Positions 41,023 to 49,669 of a stretch of 53,164 nt of DNA are shown here, one piece after another; position 1 is the first letter of the stretch; each line of letters begins with the position of its first letter. Location of the stretch: positions 1 through 53,164 of the forward strand of contig CALXDZ010000055.1 of NCBI GenBank assembly GCA_944387205.1. Reading direction: 5' to 3'. The notes beneath the pieces were generated by a model, which worked only from the letters and a program-made list of their open reading frames with translations, had not been told where the DNA came from and did not search any database. The DNA comes from an uncultured Oscillospiraceae bacterium. GTDB lineage: Bacteria; Bacillota; Clostridia; Oscillospirales; Oscillospiraceae. Both the position numbers and the translations under genes were made by a program.

Positions 41023-42462
41023 TTACTCTCCGTCCTCTTTTTGGCTGAGCCTTTGGGCAAAGCGATTCTTCTGCCCCGCTGCCGGGATGGCGGTGGGATA
41101 GCCGCCGCCGAAGCAGGCGGTGCAAAAGCCCGTGTCTCCGGTGCCGGTGAGCTGCCGCACATGCTCCAGGGAGAGATAGCCCAGGGAGTCCACGCCGATG
41201 ATCCGGGCGATCTCCTCCACCGTGTGCTGGTTGGCGATGAGATTTTCCGCGCTGTCGATGTCCGTGCCATAGTAGCAGGGAGCCACAAAGGGCGGCGCGC
41301 TGACCCGCATATGGATCTCCCGGGCTCCCGCCCGGCGCAGCATCTCAATGGTACGCCGGCAGGTGGTGCCCCGGACGATGGAGTCATCCACCAGCACCAC
41401 CCGCTTCCCCTCCACCGCCGAACGGACCGGGTTGAGCTTGATGTTGACGCCGTCCTCCCGCATGGCCTGGGTAGGCGCAATGAAGGTGCGGCCCACATAC
41501 TTGTTCTTGGTAAAGCCCAGGGCATAGGGGATACCGGAGGCCGCCGCATAGCCCAGCGCCGCGTCCAGTCCGGAATCCGGCACGCCCACCACCACATCCG
41601 CCTCTACCGGATGCTCCTGGGCCAGATATGCGCCGGCCCGCTGCCGGGCCTGGGTGACGCTGCAGCCGTCGATGACGGAGTCCGGCCGGGCGAAATAAAT
41701 CAGTTCAAAGACACACAGCCGCCGGGGCGCGGTGCCGCAGTGGGAGGTGTCCGAGTGAATGCCGTCCCTGCCCACGGTGACCACCTCACCGGGCAGAAGA
41801 TCCCGCTCAAAGGCAGCGCCCACCGCATCCAGGGAGCAGGATTCCGAGGCGAACACCACGCTGCCGTCCGGACGGCGGCCCATGCACAGCGGACGGAACC
41901 CGTGAGGATCCCGGGCGGCGATGAGCTTGGTGGGAGAGGAGATCACCAGGGAGTAGGCCCCCGCCAGATGGTCCATGGCCGAGCAGACCGCAGCCTCGAT
42001 AGAGGGGGTATGGAGCCGCTCCCGGACAATGATATAGGCGATAACCTCCGAGTCGGTGGTGGTATGGAAAATGGAGCCCTGCTCCTCCAGCGCCCGGCGC
42101 AGCTCCATGGAGTTGGTCAGGTTGCCGTTGTGAGCCAGAGCCATGCGGCCTTTGCAGTGGTTGATGATCAGGGGCTGGGCATTGAGGGCTGCGTCCGAGC
42201 CGGTGGTGGCATAGCGGACATGGCCCACCGCAATGCGGCCCTTGCCCAGACTGCTGAGCCGGTCCCGGGGCAGCGCCTCGCTGACCAGTCCCACATCCCG
42301 CCAGGCGGAGAACACGCCGTCATCGTTGACTGCGATGCCCGCACTTTCCTGGCCCCGGTGCTGGAGCGCATACAGCCCGTAATAAGCCAGAGCGGCCACG
42401 TCCTCCGTCTTAGGGGTAAAGAGGCCGAACACGCCGCACTCCTCGTGGAGATGGCGCTGCAT
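41023..42462 (-). CDS. purF: Amidophosphoribosyltransferase
   Basis: A 479-residue PurF, the first committed step of purine synthesis (PRPP plus glutamine to phosphoribosylamine). The class II glutamine amidotransferase begins at Cys in EECGVFG after a short propeptide-like lead, as in Bacillus PurF. YATTG, ALAHNGNLTN and GFRPLCMG follow. The PRTase part has the PRPP loop VVLVDDSIVRGTT. Cys residues near the end (GFCTACFGG) fit the Fe-S type. I chose the ATG at 42462 after GAGGGG; ATGs at 42480 and 42483 overlap the purC stop and are possible. Confidence 0.96.
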   Translation of the reverse strand: MQRHLHEECGVFGLFTPKTEDVAALAYYGLYALQHRGQESAGIAVNDDGVFSAWRDVGLVSEALPRDRLSSLGKGRIAVGHVRYATTGSDAALNAQPLIINHCKGRMALAHNGNLTNSMELRRALEEQGSIFHTTTDSEVIAYIIVRERLHTPSIEAAVCSAMDHLAGAYSLVISSPTKLIAARDPHGFRPLCMGRRPDGSVVFASESCSLDAVGAAFERDLLPGEVVTVGRDGIHSDTSHCGTAPRRLCVFELIYFARPDSVIDGCSVTQARQRAGAYLAQEHPVEADVVVGVPDSGLDAALGYAAASGIPYALGFTKNKYVGRTFIAPTQAMREDGVNIKLNPVRSAVEGKRVVLVDDSIVRGTTCRRTIEMLRRAGAREIHMRVSAPPFVAPCYYGTDIDSAENLIANQHTVEEIARIIGVDSLGYLSLEHVRQLTGTGDTGFCTACFGGGYPTAIPAAGQKNRFAQRLSQKEDGE

Positions 42463-42472
42463 TCCCCGCCCC

Positions 42473-43189
42473 TCAGTCATCATGCTCCATGAGGCGCTTC
42501 ATGACCTCAGCGTAGGCGTCCTCCACACCGCCCATATCCCGACGGAAGCGGTCCTTATCCAGCTTTTCCCCGGTCTTGGCGTCCCACAGGCGGCAGGTAT
42601 CGGGGCTGATCTCATCGGCCAGAACGATGGTGCCGTCGCTCAGGCGGCCGAACTCCAACTTGAAGTCCACCAGCGTCACGCCGCAGCCGCTCCAGAATTC
42701 CCGCAGCAGCCCGTTGATCCGCAAGGCCATGGAGCGGATGGCAGCCAGCTCCTCCTCCGTGGCCAGCTTCAGCGCCAGAGCATGGCTGGTGTTGAGCAGC
42801 GGATCCCCCAGCGCATCGTTTTTATAGGAGAATTCAAAGGTGGGCTGGTCAAACACAACACCCTCCTCCACACCGTAGCGCTTGGAGAAGGAACCGGCGG
42901 CGATGTTGCGGATGATGACCTCCAGAGGCACGATGGATACCCGCTTGACCAGCGTCTCCCGCTGGCTGAGTTCCTGGAGATAGTGGGTGGGAACGCCGTT
43001 TTTCTCCAGCCGCTGCATCAGGCGGTTGCTCATCTGGTTGTTGATGACGCCTTTGCCCACGATGGTGCCCTTTTTCTGGCCGTTGAAGGCGGTGGCGTCA
43101 TCCTTATAGGAGACGATCAGCTTTTCCGGGTCCTCCGTGGCATAGACCCGCTTGGCCTTTCCTTCATAGAGCATCTCTTTCTTTTCCAT
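42473..43189 (-). CDS. purC: Phosphoribosylaminoimidazole-succinocarboxamide synthase (SAICAR synthase)
   Basis: A 238-residue SAICAR synthase, a purine pathway enzyme joining aspartate to CAIR with ATP. It starts [40 protein letters not shown] and LVDFKLEFG are typical, as is [14 protein letters not shown]. The start at 43189 follows GGAGG; the open frame upstream is leader. It overlaps or abuts purF in a two-gene operon. purE, purM, purN, purH and purD are not here. Confidence 0.97.
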   Translation of the reverse strand: MEKKEMLYEGKAKRVYATEDPEKLIVSYKDDATAFNGQKKGTIVGKGVINNQMSNRLMQRLEKNGVPTHYLQELSQRETLVKRVSIVPLEVIIRNIAAGSFSKRYGVEEGVVFDQPTFEFSYKNDALGDPLLNTSHALALKLATEEELAAIRSMALRINGLLREFWSGCGVTLVDFKLEFGRLSDGTIVLADEISPDTCRLWDAKTGEKLDKDRFRRDMGGVEDAYAEVMKRLMEHDD

Positions 43190-43380
43190 AGTCCCTGCCT
43201 CCTGCATCCATAGGATTTCTTTCGTGTCCGCCTGTAGAAGTCGCTCTCCGCACTCTTTGCTTTTGTGCAAGGGATCTTGGACGGCGATCCGGCTTCCGCC
43301 CGGACAGGCACAAAGCAAAAAACGCCGATTTGCCAGCGCAAGTTCCTCCTGCGCGGCCTCATCGTCGTTTGATGATCCTT

Positions 43381-43410
43381 ACTATACGCCGCCATCTCCG
43401 ATTCCGTCAA
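43381..43410 (-). promoter_or_regulatory. purC-purF promoter
   Basis: On the minus strand: -35 TTGACG (43405-43410), 18-bp spacer, -10 TATAGT (43381-43386). The leader to purC is about 185 nt. I see no purine or PRPP riboswitch signature in it. Confidence 0.65.
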
Positions 43411-43908
43411 CGGCAGATTCCCCAAAAAGAAAAAGAGGCAAAAAGTAAATTTTTGTTAGGGGTTTAATTGACTTTTGTGGGATTTCGCAGTATTTTTATG
43501 TTGTATACGCTTGAGGTAAAAAGCTCTGTGCAAAAGGAAAACGCCTTTGTACGGAGTCTTTTTCTTTTAAGGCCGGAAGCCCTGCATATATGGTATGTTT
43601 TACAGCCTTGCCACTGCGTTCAGGGATAAGGGCGCCTCCTTTTTTGCTTGAATTCCTTAAGGATGCCATTTCTGATAGTAGATTGCAGTTTTTCTCATGC
43701 GGGCAATTCCAGTCAATTTCCCCTCTCCGTTTTGCTCCCATCCGCCTCTTCTGTTTACAGCCTATTCTGTGCAGCCAAATTGCAGTTCGTGGTTTATCGA
43801 AAGGTTTTCTTGCTTGGATACCTGCGGCTATGCCTTATACACATATGAGAAGCTAATGGTTGGAATTGTCCAAATAAGGAGGAAGCAACGGGCCCTTGTT
43901 AAAATAAA
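43411..43908. other. About 500 bp without a convincing gene
   Basis: This stretch is clearly lower in GC than its surroundings. The longest frames (43496-43741 minus, 43590-43856 plus) lack family resemblance and coding-like composition. Inverted and direct repeats are short. It could be decayed coding DNA or a mobile-element remnant next to the tRNA cluster; I see no decisive sign. Confidence 0.5.
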
Positions 43909-43946
43909 AAAAAGCTCCTGATTTCTTTCGAAATCAGGAGCTTTTT
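43909..43946 (-). terminator. Terminator of the tRNA-Met/Glu/Val cluster
   Basis: Perfect stem AAAAAGCTCCTGATTTC with its complement around TTTC, with T-run on the minus strand, touching the tRNA-Val 3' end. Confidence 0.9.
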
Positions 43947-44022
43947 GGTGGAGACTGCTGGACTCGAACCAGTGACCTCCTGCGTGTGAAGCAGGCGCTC
44001 TAACCAGCTGAGCTAAGCCTCC
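43946..44022 (-). tRNA. tRNA-Val (CAC)
   Basis: A 77-nt tRNA with anticodon loop TTCACAC (anticodon CAC), acceptor GGAGGCT/AGTCTCC and encoded CCA. Last gene of the three-tRNA transcript. Confidence 0.93.
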
Positions 44023-44073
44023 ATATGAAGTTGGGGACCCACAGGACACCGCTTTACACGGCGTCCTATGGGA

Positions 44074-44148
44074 TGGTGACCCGTACGGGATTCGAACCCA
44101 TGTTACAGCCGTGAAAGGGCCGTGTCTTAACCACTTGACCAACGGGCC
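44074..44148 (-). tRNA. tRNA-Glu (TTC)
   Basis: A 75-nt tRNA with anticodon loop CTTTCAC (anticodon TTC), acceptor GGCCCGT/ACGGGTC and encoded CCA. Small hairpins lie in the spacers on both sides. Confidence 0.94.
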
Positions 44149-44197
44149 AGGTCGGATACCCCAAGGGGGTTCCCGTGAGAGCTTTTCTCACGGGAAA

Positions 44198-44274
44198 TGG
44201 TAGCGGCACCTGGATTTGAACCGGGGACACTGCGGGTATGAACCGCATGCTCTAGCCAACTGAGCTATGCCGCC
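44198..44274 (-). tRNA. Elongator tRNA-Met (CAT)
   Basis: A 77-nt tRNA with anticodon CAT in loop TTCATAC. It is of the elongator type (G1 acceptor GGCGGCA, like the B. subtilis elongator), unlike the initiator at 2075. CCA encoded. First gene of the cluster. Confidence 0.9.
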
Positions 44275-44305
44275 ATGTCTTTTCATCCCCGACAGGGCAC
44301 GAATT

Positions 44306-44334
44306 ACTATACCAGCAAACCCTCTATTTGTCAA
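44306..44334 (-). promoter_or_regulatory. Promoter of the tRNA-Met/Glu/Val cluster
   Basis: On the minus strand: -35 TTGACA (44329-44334), 17-bp spacer, -10 TATAGT (44306-44311). Confidence 0.85.
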
Positions 44335-44473
44335 GGCTTTTCCCGAAAAAAATCAAAAAGAGGAAAAATATTTTTAGGGGGTGCCAGACACACCTGGATT
44401 TTCCCCGTCTTTTTCGCCGGGAGCAGAGAGGGCCGGAGCCGCTTCCGGCCTCTCTCCCTCCCCCGCCGGGGAA

Positions 44474-44968
44474 CTACTCTGGCAGATGAGTCTCCGGGAT
44501 CTCCACCTCCGGCATCAGCTCCCGGCTGACAATGGTCAGCATCTCCTCCAGCTTGGCGCAGTCCTCCGGCGAGAACCGCCGGGTGATGCGATCCATGACC
44601 TCCACCATATAGGAGGTGGAGATGTTATAGTAGTCAATATACTTCTGGGTGACCTCCAGGTGATACTCCCGCTTGTCCTGCCGGGACTGCACCTTGCGGA
44701 TGTAGCCCTTTTTGATGAGGCTGTTGACCTTATAGGCCGCGTTGGGCGGCGAGATCCGCATAAAGGAGGCAAACTCATTGATGGAGGGACGGCCCAGGGC
44801 CTGGATACTCTCCATGCAGAAGGTCTCCACGGTGGTGAGACTGGCCTCCCGGTCCTGGAAGCGGCGGAAGATCTCCTGATAAAAATGCAGTTTGAATTTG
44901 GTATACACGTTGAAAAATGCGTGCTTCAGCATGGCCGTTCGCTCTCTTTCCGCCATTAGTTTGTCCAC
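44474..44968 (-). CDS. MarR-family regulator at the fab operon (FabT-like)
   Basis: A 164-residue winged-helix protein: SLTTVETFCMESIQALGRPS, then SINEFASFMRISPPNAAYKVNSLIKKGYI (recognition helix) and the wing RKVQSRQDKREYHLEVT. Its position after fabZ suggests the FabT role, control of fab genes in response to acyl-ACP. The GTG at 44968 has no ribosome binding site, and the promoter at 44977-45005 puts the transcription start almost on it, so the mRNA may be leaderless. An ATG at 44956 is the alternative, also without a binding site. Confidence 0.85.
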   Translation of the reverse strand: MDKLMAERERTAMLKHAFFNVYTKFKLHFYQEIFRRFQDREASLTTVETFCMESIQALGRPSINEFASFMRISPPNAAYKVNSLIKKGYIRKVQSRQDKREYHLEVTQKYIDYYNISTSYMVEVMDRITRRFSPEDCAKLEEMLTIVSRELMPEVEIPETHLPE

Positions 44969-44976
44969 TGGGATTC

Positions 44977-45005
44977 ATTATATCAGACCGGCGGAAAAAC
45001 AGCAA
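44977..45005 (-). promoter_or_regulatory. Promoter of the MarR gene
   Basis: On the minus strand: -35 TTGCTG (45000-45005), 17-bp spacer, perfect -10 TATAAT (44977-44982). It starts inside the last bases of fabZ. The expected start of transcription is 44968-44970. Confidence 0.75.
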
Positions 45006-45008
45006 CCG

Positions 45009-45443
45009 TCATCCGCCGATGGCGAAGGTCAGCTCCGCCGTGCAGACCACTTCTCCGTCCACCGTGGCCGTGGCCTCGCCGATGCCCACCGGCCCCCGGC
45101 GTTTGACCAGAGTGCAGGTCATCTCCATTCTGTCCCCAGGGATGACCTTCTTTTTGAACCGGGCATTCTTCACGCCGCCGAAATAGGCGGTCTTGCCCCG
45201 CATCTCCGGCAGGGACAGCACCGCCACGGCCCCCACCTGGGCCATGGCCTCCAAAATCAGCACGCCGGGCATGACATGCTCCTGGGGGAAGTGGCCGCAG
45301 AAGCAGGGCTCCCCCACGCTGACGCATTTGATGCCCTTGGCCCACTGGCCCGGCTCCCCGTCCACGATCCGGTCCACCAGGGCAAAGGGATAGCGGTGGG
45401 GCAGGATCTGGGCGATCTCGTTGGAATTATACTGCATGCCCAT
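45009..45443 (-). CDS. fabZ: 3-hydroxyacyl-ACP dehydratase FabZ
   Basis: A 144-residue hot-dog-fold dehydratase: [13 protein letters not shown] with the loop, and the catalytic segment [20 protein letters not shown] with His and Glu. It removes water from 3-hydroxyacyl-ACP in each elongation round. GGGAGG lies upstream; the start is 3 bp after the fabF stop. Last biosynthetic gene of the operon. Confidence 0.96.
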   Translation of the reverse strand: MGMQYNSNEIAQILPHRYPFALVDRIVDGEPGQWAKGIKCVSVGEPCFCGHFPQEHVMPGVLILEAMAQVGAVAVLSLPEMRGKTAYFGGVKNARFKKKVIPGDRMEMTCTLVKRRGPVGIGEATATVDGEVVCTAELTFAIGG

Positions 45444-45446
45444 CTT

Positions 45447-46688
45447 TTACGCCTCCCACTTCTTCAGCAGGATGCTGCCGTTGTGGCCGCCGAAGCCCAG
45501 GGAGTTGGACAGTGCGCAGCGCAGGGCCTTCTCCCGGCCCTCGTTGGGCACCACATCCAGGTCGCACTCCGGGTCGGGCACCTGATAGTGGATGGTGGCG
45601 GGCACAAAGCCGTCATGGAGGGACAACGCGGTGAAGATGGCCTCCACCGCGCCGGCGGCGCCCAGCATATGGCCGGGCATGGACTTGGTGGAACTGATGG
45701 CCAAGGCATGGGCGTGGTCGCCGAACACCGCCTTCACAGCGGCGGTCTCTCCGGCGTCATTGAGGTGAGTGGAGGTGCCGTGGGCGTTGATATAGTCCAC
45801 CTCCTCCGGGGCGATGCCGGCGTCGGAGAGGGCCATGGCCATGGCCTTGGCGCCGCCGGAGCCGTCGGGCCGGGGGGCGGTCATGTGATAGGCGTCGCAG
45901 GTGGCGCCGTAGCCCACGAACTCGGCGTAAATATGAGCGCCCCGGCTCAGGGCGTGCTGGAGTTCCTCCAGCACCAGGATGCCGGCGCCCTCGCCCAGGA
46001 CGAAGCCGCTGCGCTCGGCGTCAAAGGGGATGGAGGCCCGAGCGGGGTCCGTGGCCTGGCTCAGGGCCTTCATGGAGGTGAAGCCGCCGATGGCCAGAGG
46101 GGTCACGGAGGCCTCGGTGCCGCCGCAGAGCATCACGTCGGCGTAACCGTCCCGAATGTAGTGGAAAGCGTCGCCCACTGCGTTGGTGCCGCCGGCACAG
46201 GCAGTCACCGGGCAGGAGCACATTCCCCGGAAGCCGGAGTCAATGGCGATCTGGCCCGCGGCCATGTTGCAGATGGCGGTGGGAATGTAGAAGGGAGAGA
46301 CCCGGTCCCAGCCCTTCTGGGCGCCCTTGTCGTGCTCGGCCTCGGTGATGGACAGGCCCCCGATACCGCTGGAGACGATGACGCCGCAGCGGTCCAGGTC
46401 CTCCTGCTCCCTGTCCAGGCCGCTGTCCCGGAGGGCCTCCCGGGCGGAGGCCAGGGCAAACTGGGTGAAGCGGGCCATGTGCTTGGCCTCCTGACGGGTG
46501 AAGTGGGCCTCAGGGTCGAAGCCCTTGACCTCCGCCGCCAAGGAGACCTTCTGACCGGCGGGGTCAAACTGAGTGATGGGGGCGATGCCGCACACGCCGC
46601 TGCGCACGGCCTGCCAGCTCTCGGCAGCGGTCAGGCCCACGGGGGTCACGGCCCCCAGGCCGGTGATGACGACTCTGCGTCGTTCCAT
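45447..46688 (-). CDS. fabF: 3-oxoacyl-ACP synthase II FabF
   Basis: A 413-residue elongating ketosynthase. It starts MERRRVVITGLGAVTPVG, with the catalytic Cys in VTACAGGTNAVGDA and His residues in NAHGTSTHLND and STKSMPGHMLGAAG. The C-terminal NSLGFGGHNGSI is intact. GGAGG precedes the ATG at 46688. It is separated from fabG by an unusual 338-bp gap. Confidence 0.97.
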   Translation of the reverse strand: MERRRVVITGLGAVTPVGLTAAESWQAVRSGVCGIAPITQFDPAGQKVSLAAEVKGFDPEAHFTRQEAKHMARFTQFALASAREALRDSGLDREQEDLDRCGVIVSSGIGGLSITEAEHDKGAQKGWDRVSPFYIPTAICNMAAGQIAIDSGFRGMCSCPVTACAGGTNAVGDAFHYIRDGYADVMLCGGTEASVTPLAIGGFTSMKALSQATDPARASIPFDAERSGFVLGEGAGILVLEELQHALSRGAHIYAEFVGYGATCDAYHMTAPRPDGSGGAKAMAMALSDAGIAPEEVDYINAHGTSTHLNDAGETAAVKAVFGDHAHALAISSTKSMPGHMLGAAGAVEAIFTALSLHDGFVPATIHYQVPDPECDLDVVPNEGREKALRCALSNSLGFGGHNGSILLKKWEA

Positions 46689-47026
46689 AGTGTACCTCCG
46701 AATTTGAATGCAAGCCGCTCCGCCCTGGGGCAAAGCGGGAAACACAAGTCATTTTTCTCCGTCGGATCTGCCTTCGACAAATCCAGAATTTCCAATCATT
46801 TTCGCCGCGACATGTGCGTGGCAAAAATGCATCGACTCAGCCGCCTTGGGCGGCGTTCATCAGTGACCGATGTCACTGGTGGTGGGAGAGGTCGAGGGGA
46901 AAGCAGCGAAACGCCGCCTGTGGCGGAAGAAGTGAGCTGCTTTCGAGGCAGCGGCACGATTGCCGGCCCCAACGGGGCTGGGAATCGCAATGCCGCAACG
47001 GTGCCAGTCTGCTCCCCCTCGCGGTT
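46689..47026. repeat. Structured 338-bp gap in the fab operon with a partial third copy of the hairpin element
   Basis: No gene. Plus-strand hairpins: B-like 46798-46828 (ATTTTCGCC/GGCAAAAAT, loop containing CATGTGCG), A-like 46840-46854 (GCCGCC TTG GGCGGC), 46861-46878 (CAGTGAC CGAT GTCACTG), and a nested one about 46902-46943 (AAAGCAGC/GCTGCTTT outside, CCGCC/GGCGG inside). Further G/C-rich stems lie in 46945-47010. B and A have the same order and similar spacing as in copy 1 (23999-24116). The C module is not recognisable. The operon is otherwise tightly packed with 4-bp overlaps, so this looks like an insertion. Confidence 0.6.
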
Positions 47027-47770
47027 TTACATGGCCATGCCGCCGTCCACGGCCAGCACCTGGCCGGTGACATAGGCGGCCTCGTCGCTGGCCAGGAAGG
47101 CCACCGCCTTTGCCACGTCCTCCGGCGCGCCCATGCGGCCCATGGGGATGGAGGCCAGGGTGGCCTCCCGGGCGGCCTGGGGCATGGCGGCGGTCATATC
47201 CGTATCGATGAAACCGGGAGCCACGGCGTTGACGGTGACGCCCCGGGTGGCCAGCTCCTTGGCCAGGGACTTGGTCATGCCGATGACGCCGGCCTTGCTG
47301 GCGGCGTAGTTCACCTGGCCGGCATTGCCCCGGAGGCCCACCACGGAGCTCAGGTTCACGATGCGGCCCCAGCGCTGCTTCATCATCAGGCGGGACACCG
47401 CCTTCATGCACAAAAACGCGCCCTTGAGGTTGGCGTTGATGACCGCGTCGAAGTCATCCTCCTTCATCATCATCAGGAGGCCGTCCCGGGTGATGCCGGC
47501 GTTGTTGACCAGGATGTCGATCCGGCCGAAGGCCTGCACCGCCGCGTCCATCAGGGCCTTGACCTCGTCGGCCTTGGCCACGTCGCACCGGACGGCCAGG
47601 GCCTTGGCCCCCAGAGCCTCACAGGCGGCCACGGTCTCGCCGGCCGCGGCCTCGTTTCCGGCGTAGCACAGCACCACGTTGGCGCCGCCCTTGGCCAGCT
47701 CCAGGCAGACGGCCCGGCCCAGGCCGCGGCTGCCGCCGGTGACCACGGCGGTCTTTCCCGCAAAGTTCAT
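47027..47770 (-). CDS. fabG: 3-oxoacyl-ACP reductase FabG
   Basis: A 247-residue NADPH-dependent SDR that reduces 3-oxoacyl-ACP: AVVTGGSRGLG, VNNAG, NLSSVVG and YAASKAG with the Ser-Tyr-Lys set, then VAPGFIDTDMT and the end VTGQVLAVDGGMAM. The start is 4 bp after the fabD stop. The operon position fixes it as the fatty-acid FabG, unlike the SDRs at 23224 and 33886. Confidence 0.97.
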   Translation of the reverse strand: MNFAGKTAVVTGGSRGLGRAVCLELAKGGANVVLCYAGNEAAAGETVAACEALGAKALAVRCDVAKADEVKALMDAAVQAFGRIDILVNNAGITRDGLLMMMKEDDFDAVINANLKGAFLCMKAVSRLMMKQRWGRIVNLSSVVGLRGNAGQVNYAASKAGVIGMTKSLAKELATRGVTVNAVAPGFIDTDMTAAMPQAAREATLASIPMGRMGAPEDVAKAVAFLASDEAAYVTGQVLAVDGGMAM

Positions 47771-47774
47771 CTTC

Positions 47775-48713
47775 TTACTCCTTTCCCAGTTCCGCCAGAC
47801 GCTGCGGCAGGGCCGCCACGTCCGCCGCTGTCTCCATGGCGATGACCGGCAGCTCCGGCACGGTCTTTTTCACAAAGCCGCTGAGGACCTTGCCCGGGCC
47901 GATCTCCACCAGGGCGTCCAGGCCCATGGCGGCGAGGGTGCGGATGGTGTCCTCCATATAGACGCTGCTCTGGACCTGGCGCACCAGGAGCTCGGGGATG
48001 GTCTGGGTGTCGTCCTTCACATCTCCCAGGCAGTTGAACAGCACCGGGAGCTCCATGGGCCGGAAGTCCACGGTCTCAAAGCGCTTGGCCAGGGCCTCCC
48101 CGGCAGGGGCCATGAGAGGCGTATGGAAGGGGCCGCTGACCTTCAGCGGCATGCAGCGCCGGGCGCCCTTTTCCTTGGCCAGGGCGGCGGCCTTCTCCAC
48201 GGCGGCCTTGTCGCCGCCGATGACCAGCTGGCCGGGGCAATTGTAGTTGGCGATGACCACGCAGCCCGCGTCGGAGGCCTCCTCACAGACCGCCTGGAGG
48301 GAGTCCCGATCCAGGTTCAAAACCGCCATCATGGCGCTCTCCCGGCCTGCGGCGGCGGTCTCCATGGCCTTGCCCCGGAAGGCCACCAGCTCAATGGCGG
48401 TCTCGGCGTCGAAGACGCCGGCGGCGTGGAGGGCGGAGTACTCGCCCAAGGAGAGGCCGGCAGCCACGGCGGGGCGGATGCCCTGCTGGGCCAGCACGGT
48501 GGTAAGGCCGGCGGCGAAGGCCACCATGCAGGGCTGGGTATAGCGGGTCTGGTTCAGGACTCCGGCGGCGTCGGTGAAGGAGACCTCCTTCAGGTCAAAG
48601 TCCACCTTGGCGTTGTCATAGACCGCCCGGAAGGCGGGGTAGGCCTCATAGAGGTCGGCGCCCATGCCCGGGTGCTGGGCACCCTGGCCGGCGTATAAAA
48701 ATCCCAGTTTCAC
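47775..48713 (-). CDS. fabD: Malonyl-CoA:ACP transacylase FabD
   Basis: A 312-residue malonyl transferase: KLGFLYAGQGAQHPGMG, catalytic Ser in GLSLGEYSAL, Arg in VAFRGKAM and His in VSGPFHTPLM. The GTG at 48713 overlaps the fabK stop as GTGA, with GGAGGG 7 bp upstream. A further upstream ATG lies on top of that binding site and is less likely. Confidence 0.95.
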   Translation of the reverse strand: MKLGFLYAGQGAQHPGMGADLYEAYPAFRAVYDNAKVDFDLKEVSFTDAAGVLNQTRYTQPCMVAFAAGLTTVLAQQGIRPAVAAGLSLGEYSALHAAGVFDAETAIELVAFRGKAMETAAAGRESAMMAVLNLDRDSLQAVCEEASDAGCVVIANYNCPGQLVIGGDKAAVEKAAALAKEKGARRCMPLKVSGPFHTPLMAPAGEALAKRFETVDFRPMELPVLFNCLGDVKDDTQTIPELLVRQVQSSVYMEDTIRTLAAMGLDALVEIGPGKVLSGFVKKTVPELPVIAMETAADVAALPQRLAELGKE

Positions 48714-49657
48714 TGCTCGTCCCTCCATTCCTCTCCAGCGGCGGCCAGAACGGCCCGTCCGCCGTCATAGAGCCCCTGGAGGATCTCCGCCACGGGCCGG
48801 ATCTCGTGGAGCATGCCGGCCACCTGGCCGCTCATGACACTGCCCATCTCCGTGTCGCCCTCCAGCACGGCCCGGCGCAGGCCGCCCAGGGTCACCTGCT
48901 CCAGCTCCTCCAACGTGGCGCCCCGCTTTTCCAGGGCCAGATACTCCCGGGCCATCTTATTCTTGAGCACCCGGACCGGGCCGCCGATGGAGCGGCCGGT
49001 GACCACGGTGTCGGAGTCCTTGGCCTTCAAAATGGCCTGCTTGTAGTTGTCATGGATGGGGCACTCGCTGCTTGCCAGCAAACAGGTGCCCACCTGGATG
49101 CCGCAGGCGCCCAGGGCGAAGGCGGCAGCCGCCTGACGGCCGTCGGCGATGCCGCCGGCAGCCACCACGGGCACGTCCACCGCGTCGATGACCTGGGGCA
49201 CCAGGGCCATTGTGGTCATCTCGCCCACATGGCCGCCGGACTCGGTGCCCTCGGCAATGAAGGCGTCCACCTCATAGCGGCTCAGGCGCTTGGCCAGGGC
49301 CACCGCCGCCACCACGGGCAGCACCTTGATGCCCGCCTCCTTCCAGGCGGGGATGTACTTGCCGGGGTTGCCGGCGCCGGTGGTGACCACCTTGACGCCC
49401 TCCTCCAGGATGACCTGGGCAATGTCGTCGGCGTAGGGGCTCATGAGCATGAGATTGACGCCGAAGGGCTTGTCGGTGAGCTCCTTGGCCCGGCGGATCT
49501 CCTGGCGGAGCCTCTCGCCGTCCCAGCCGCCGGTGGCGATCATGCCCAGGGCCCCGGCGTTGGAGCAGGCGGCGGCGAACTCGCCGGTGGCGATGTTGGC
49601 CATGCCGCCCTGAATGATGGGGAGACGGGTCCCCAGGATCTCATTGAGTTTTTTCAT
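48710..49657 (-). CDS. fabK: Enoyl-ACP reductase II FabK
   Basis: A 315-residue FMN-dependent enoyl-ACP reductase (TIM barrel): LPIIQGGMANIATGE, GVNLMLMSPY, EGTESGGHVGEMTTMALVPQ, AAGGIADGRQ and QVGTCLLASSE. It performs the last step of each elongation round in place of FabI; FabK is common in Firmicutes and confers triclosan tolerance. AGAGGG precedes the ATG; it overlaps fabD by 4 bp. The acpP gene that often lies between fabH and fabK is absent. Confidence 0.95.
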   Translation of the reverse strand: MKKLNEILGTRLPIIQGGMANIATGEFAAACSNAGALGMIATGGWDGERLRQEIRRAKELTDKPFGVNLMLMSPYADDIAQVILEEGVKVVTTGAGNPGKYIPAWKEAGIKVLPVVAAVALAKRLSRYEVDAFIAEGTESGGHVGEMTTMALVPQVIDAVDVPVVAAGGIADGRQAAAAFALGACGIQVGTCLLASSECPIHDNYKQAILKAKDSDTVVTGRSIGGPVRVLKNKMAREYLALEKRGATLEELEQVTLGGLRRAVLEGDTEMGSVMSGQVAGMLHEIRPVAEILQGLYDGGRAVLAAAGEEWRDEQ

Positions 49658-49669
49658 ATCTGCCCTCTC

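Noticed and set aside
43190-43380. Possible purine or PRPP riboswitch in the purC leader
   Set aside because: No conserved core of either class and no clean terminator/antiterminator pair could be found.
43496-43741. Minus-strand 81-codon open frame in the gap between purC and the tRNA cluster
   Set aside because: No ribosome binding site, no recognisable family and weak coding composition. I treat the stretch as non-coding or decayed.
44040-44195. Hairpins between the tRNA-Val, tRNA-Glu and tRNA-Met genes as terminators
   Set aside because: They lack T-runs and lie inside one tRNA transcript; more likely spacer structures relevant to processing.
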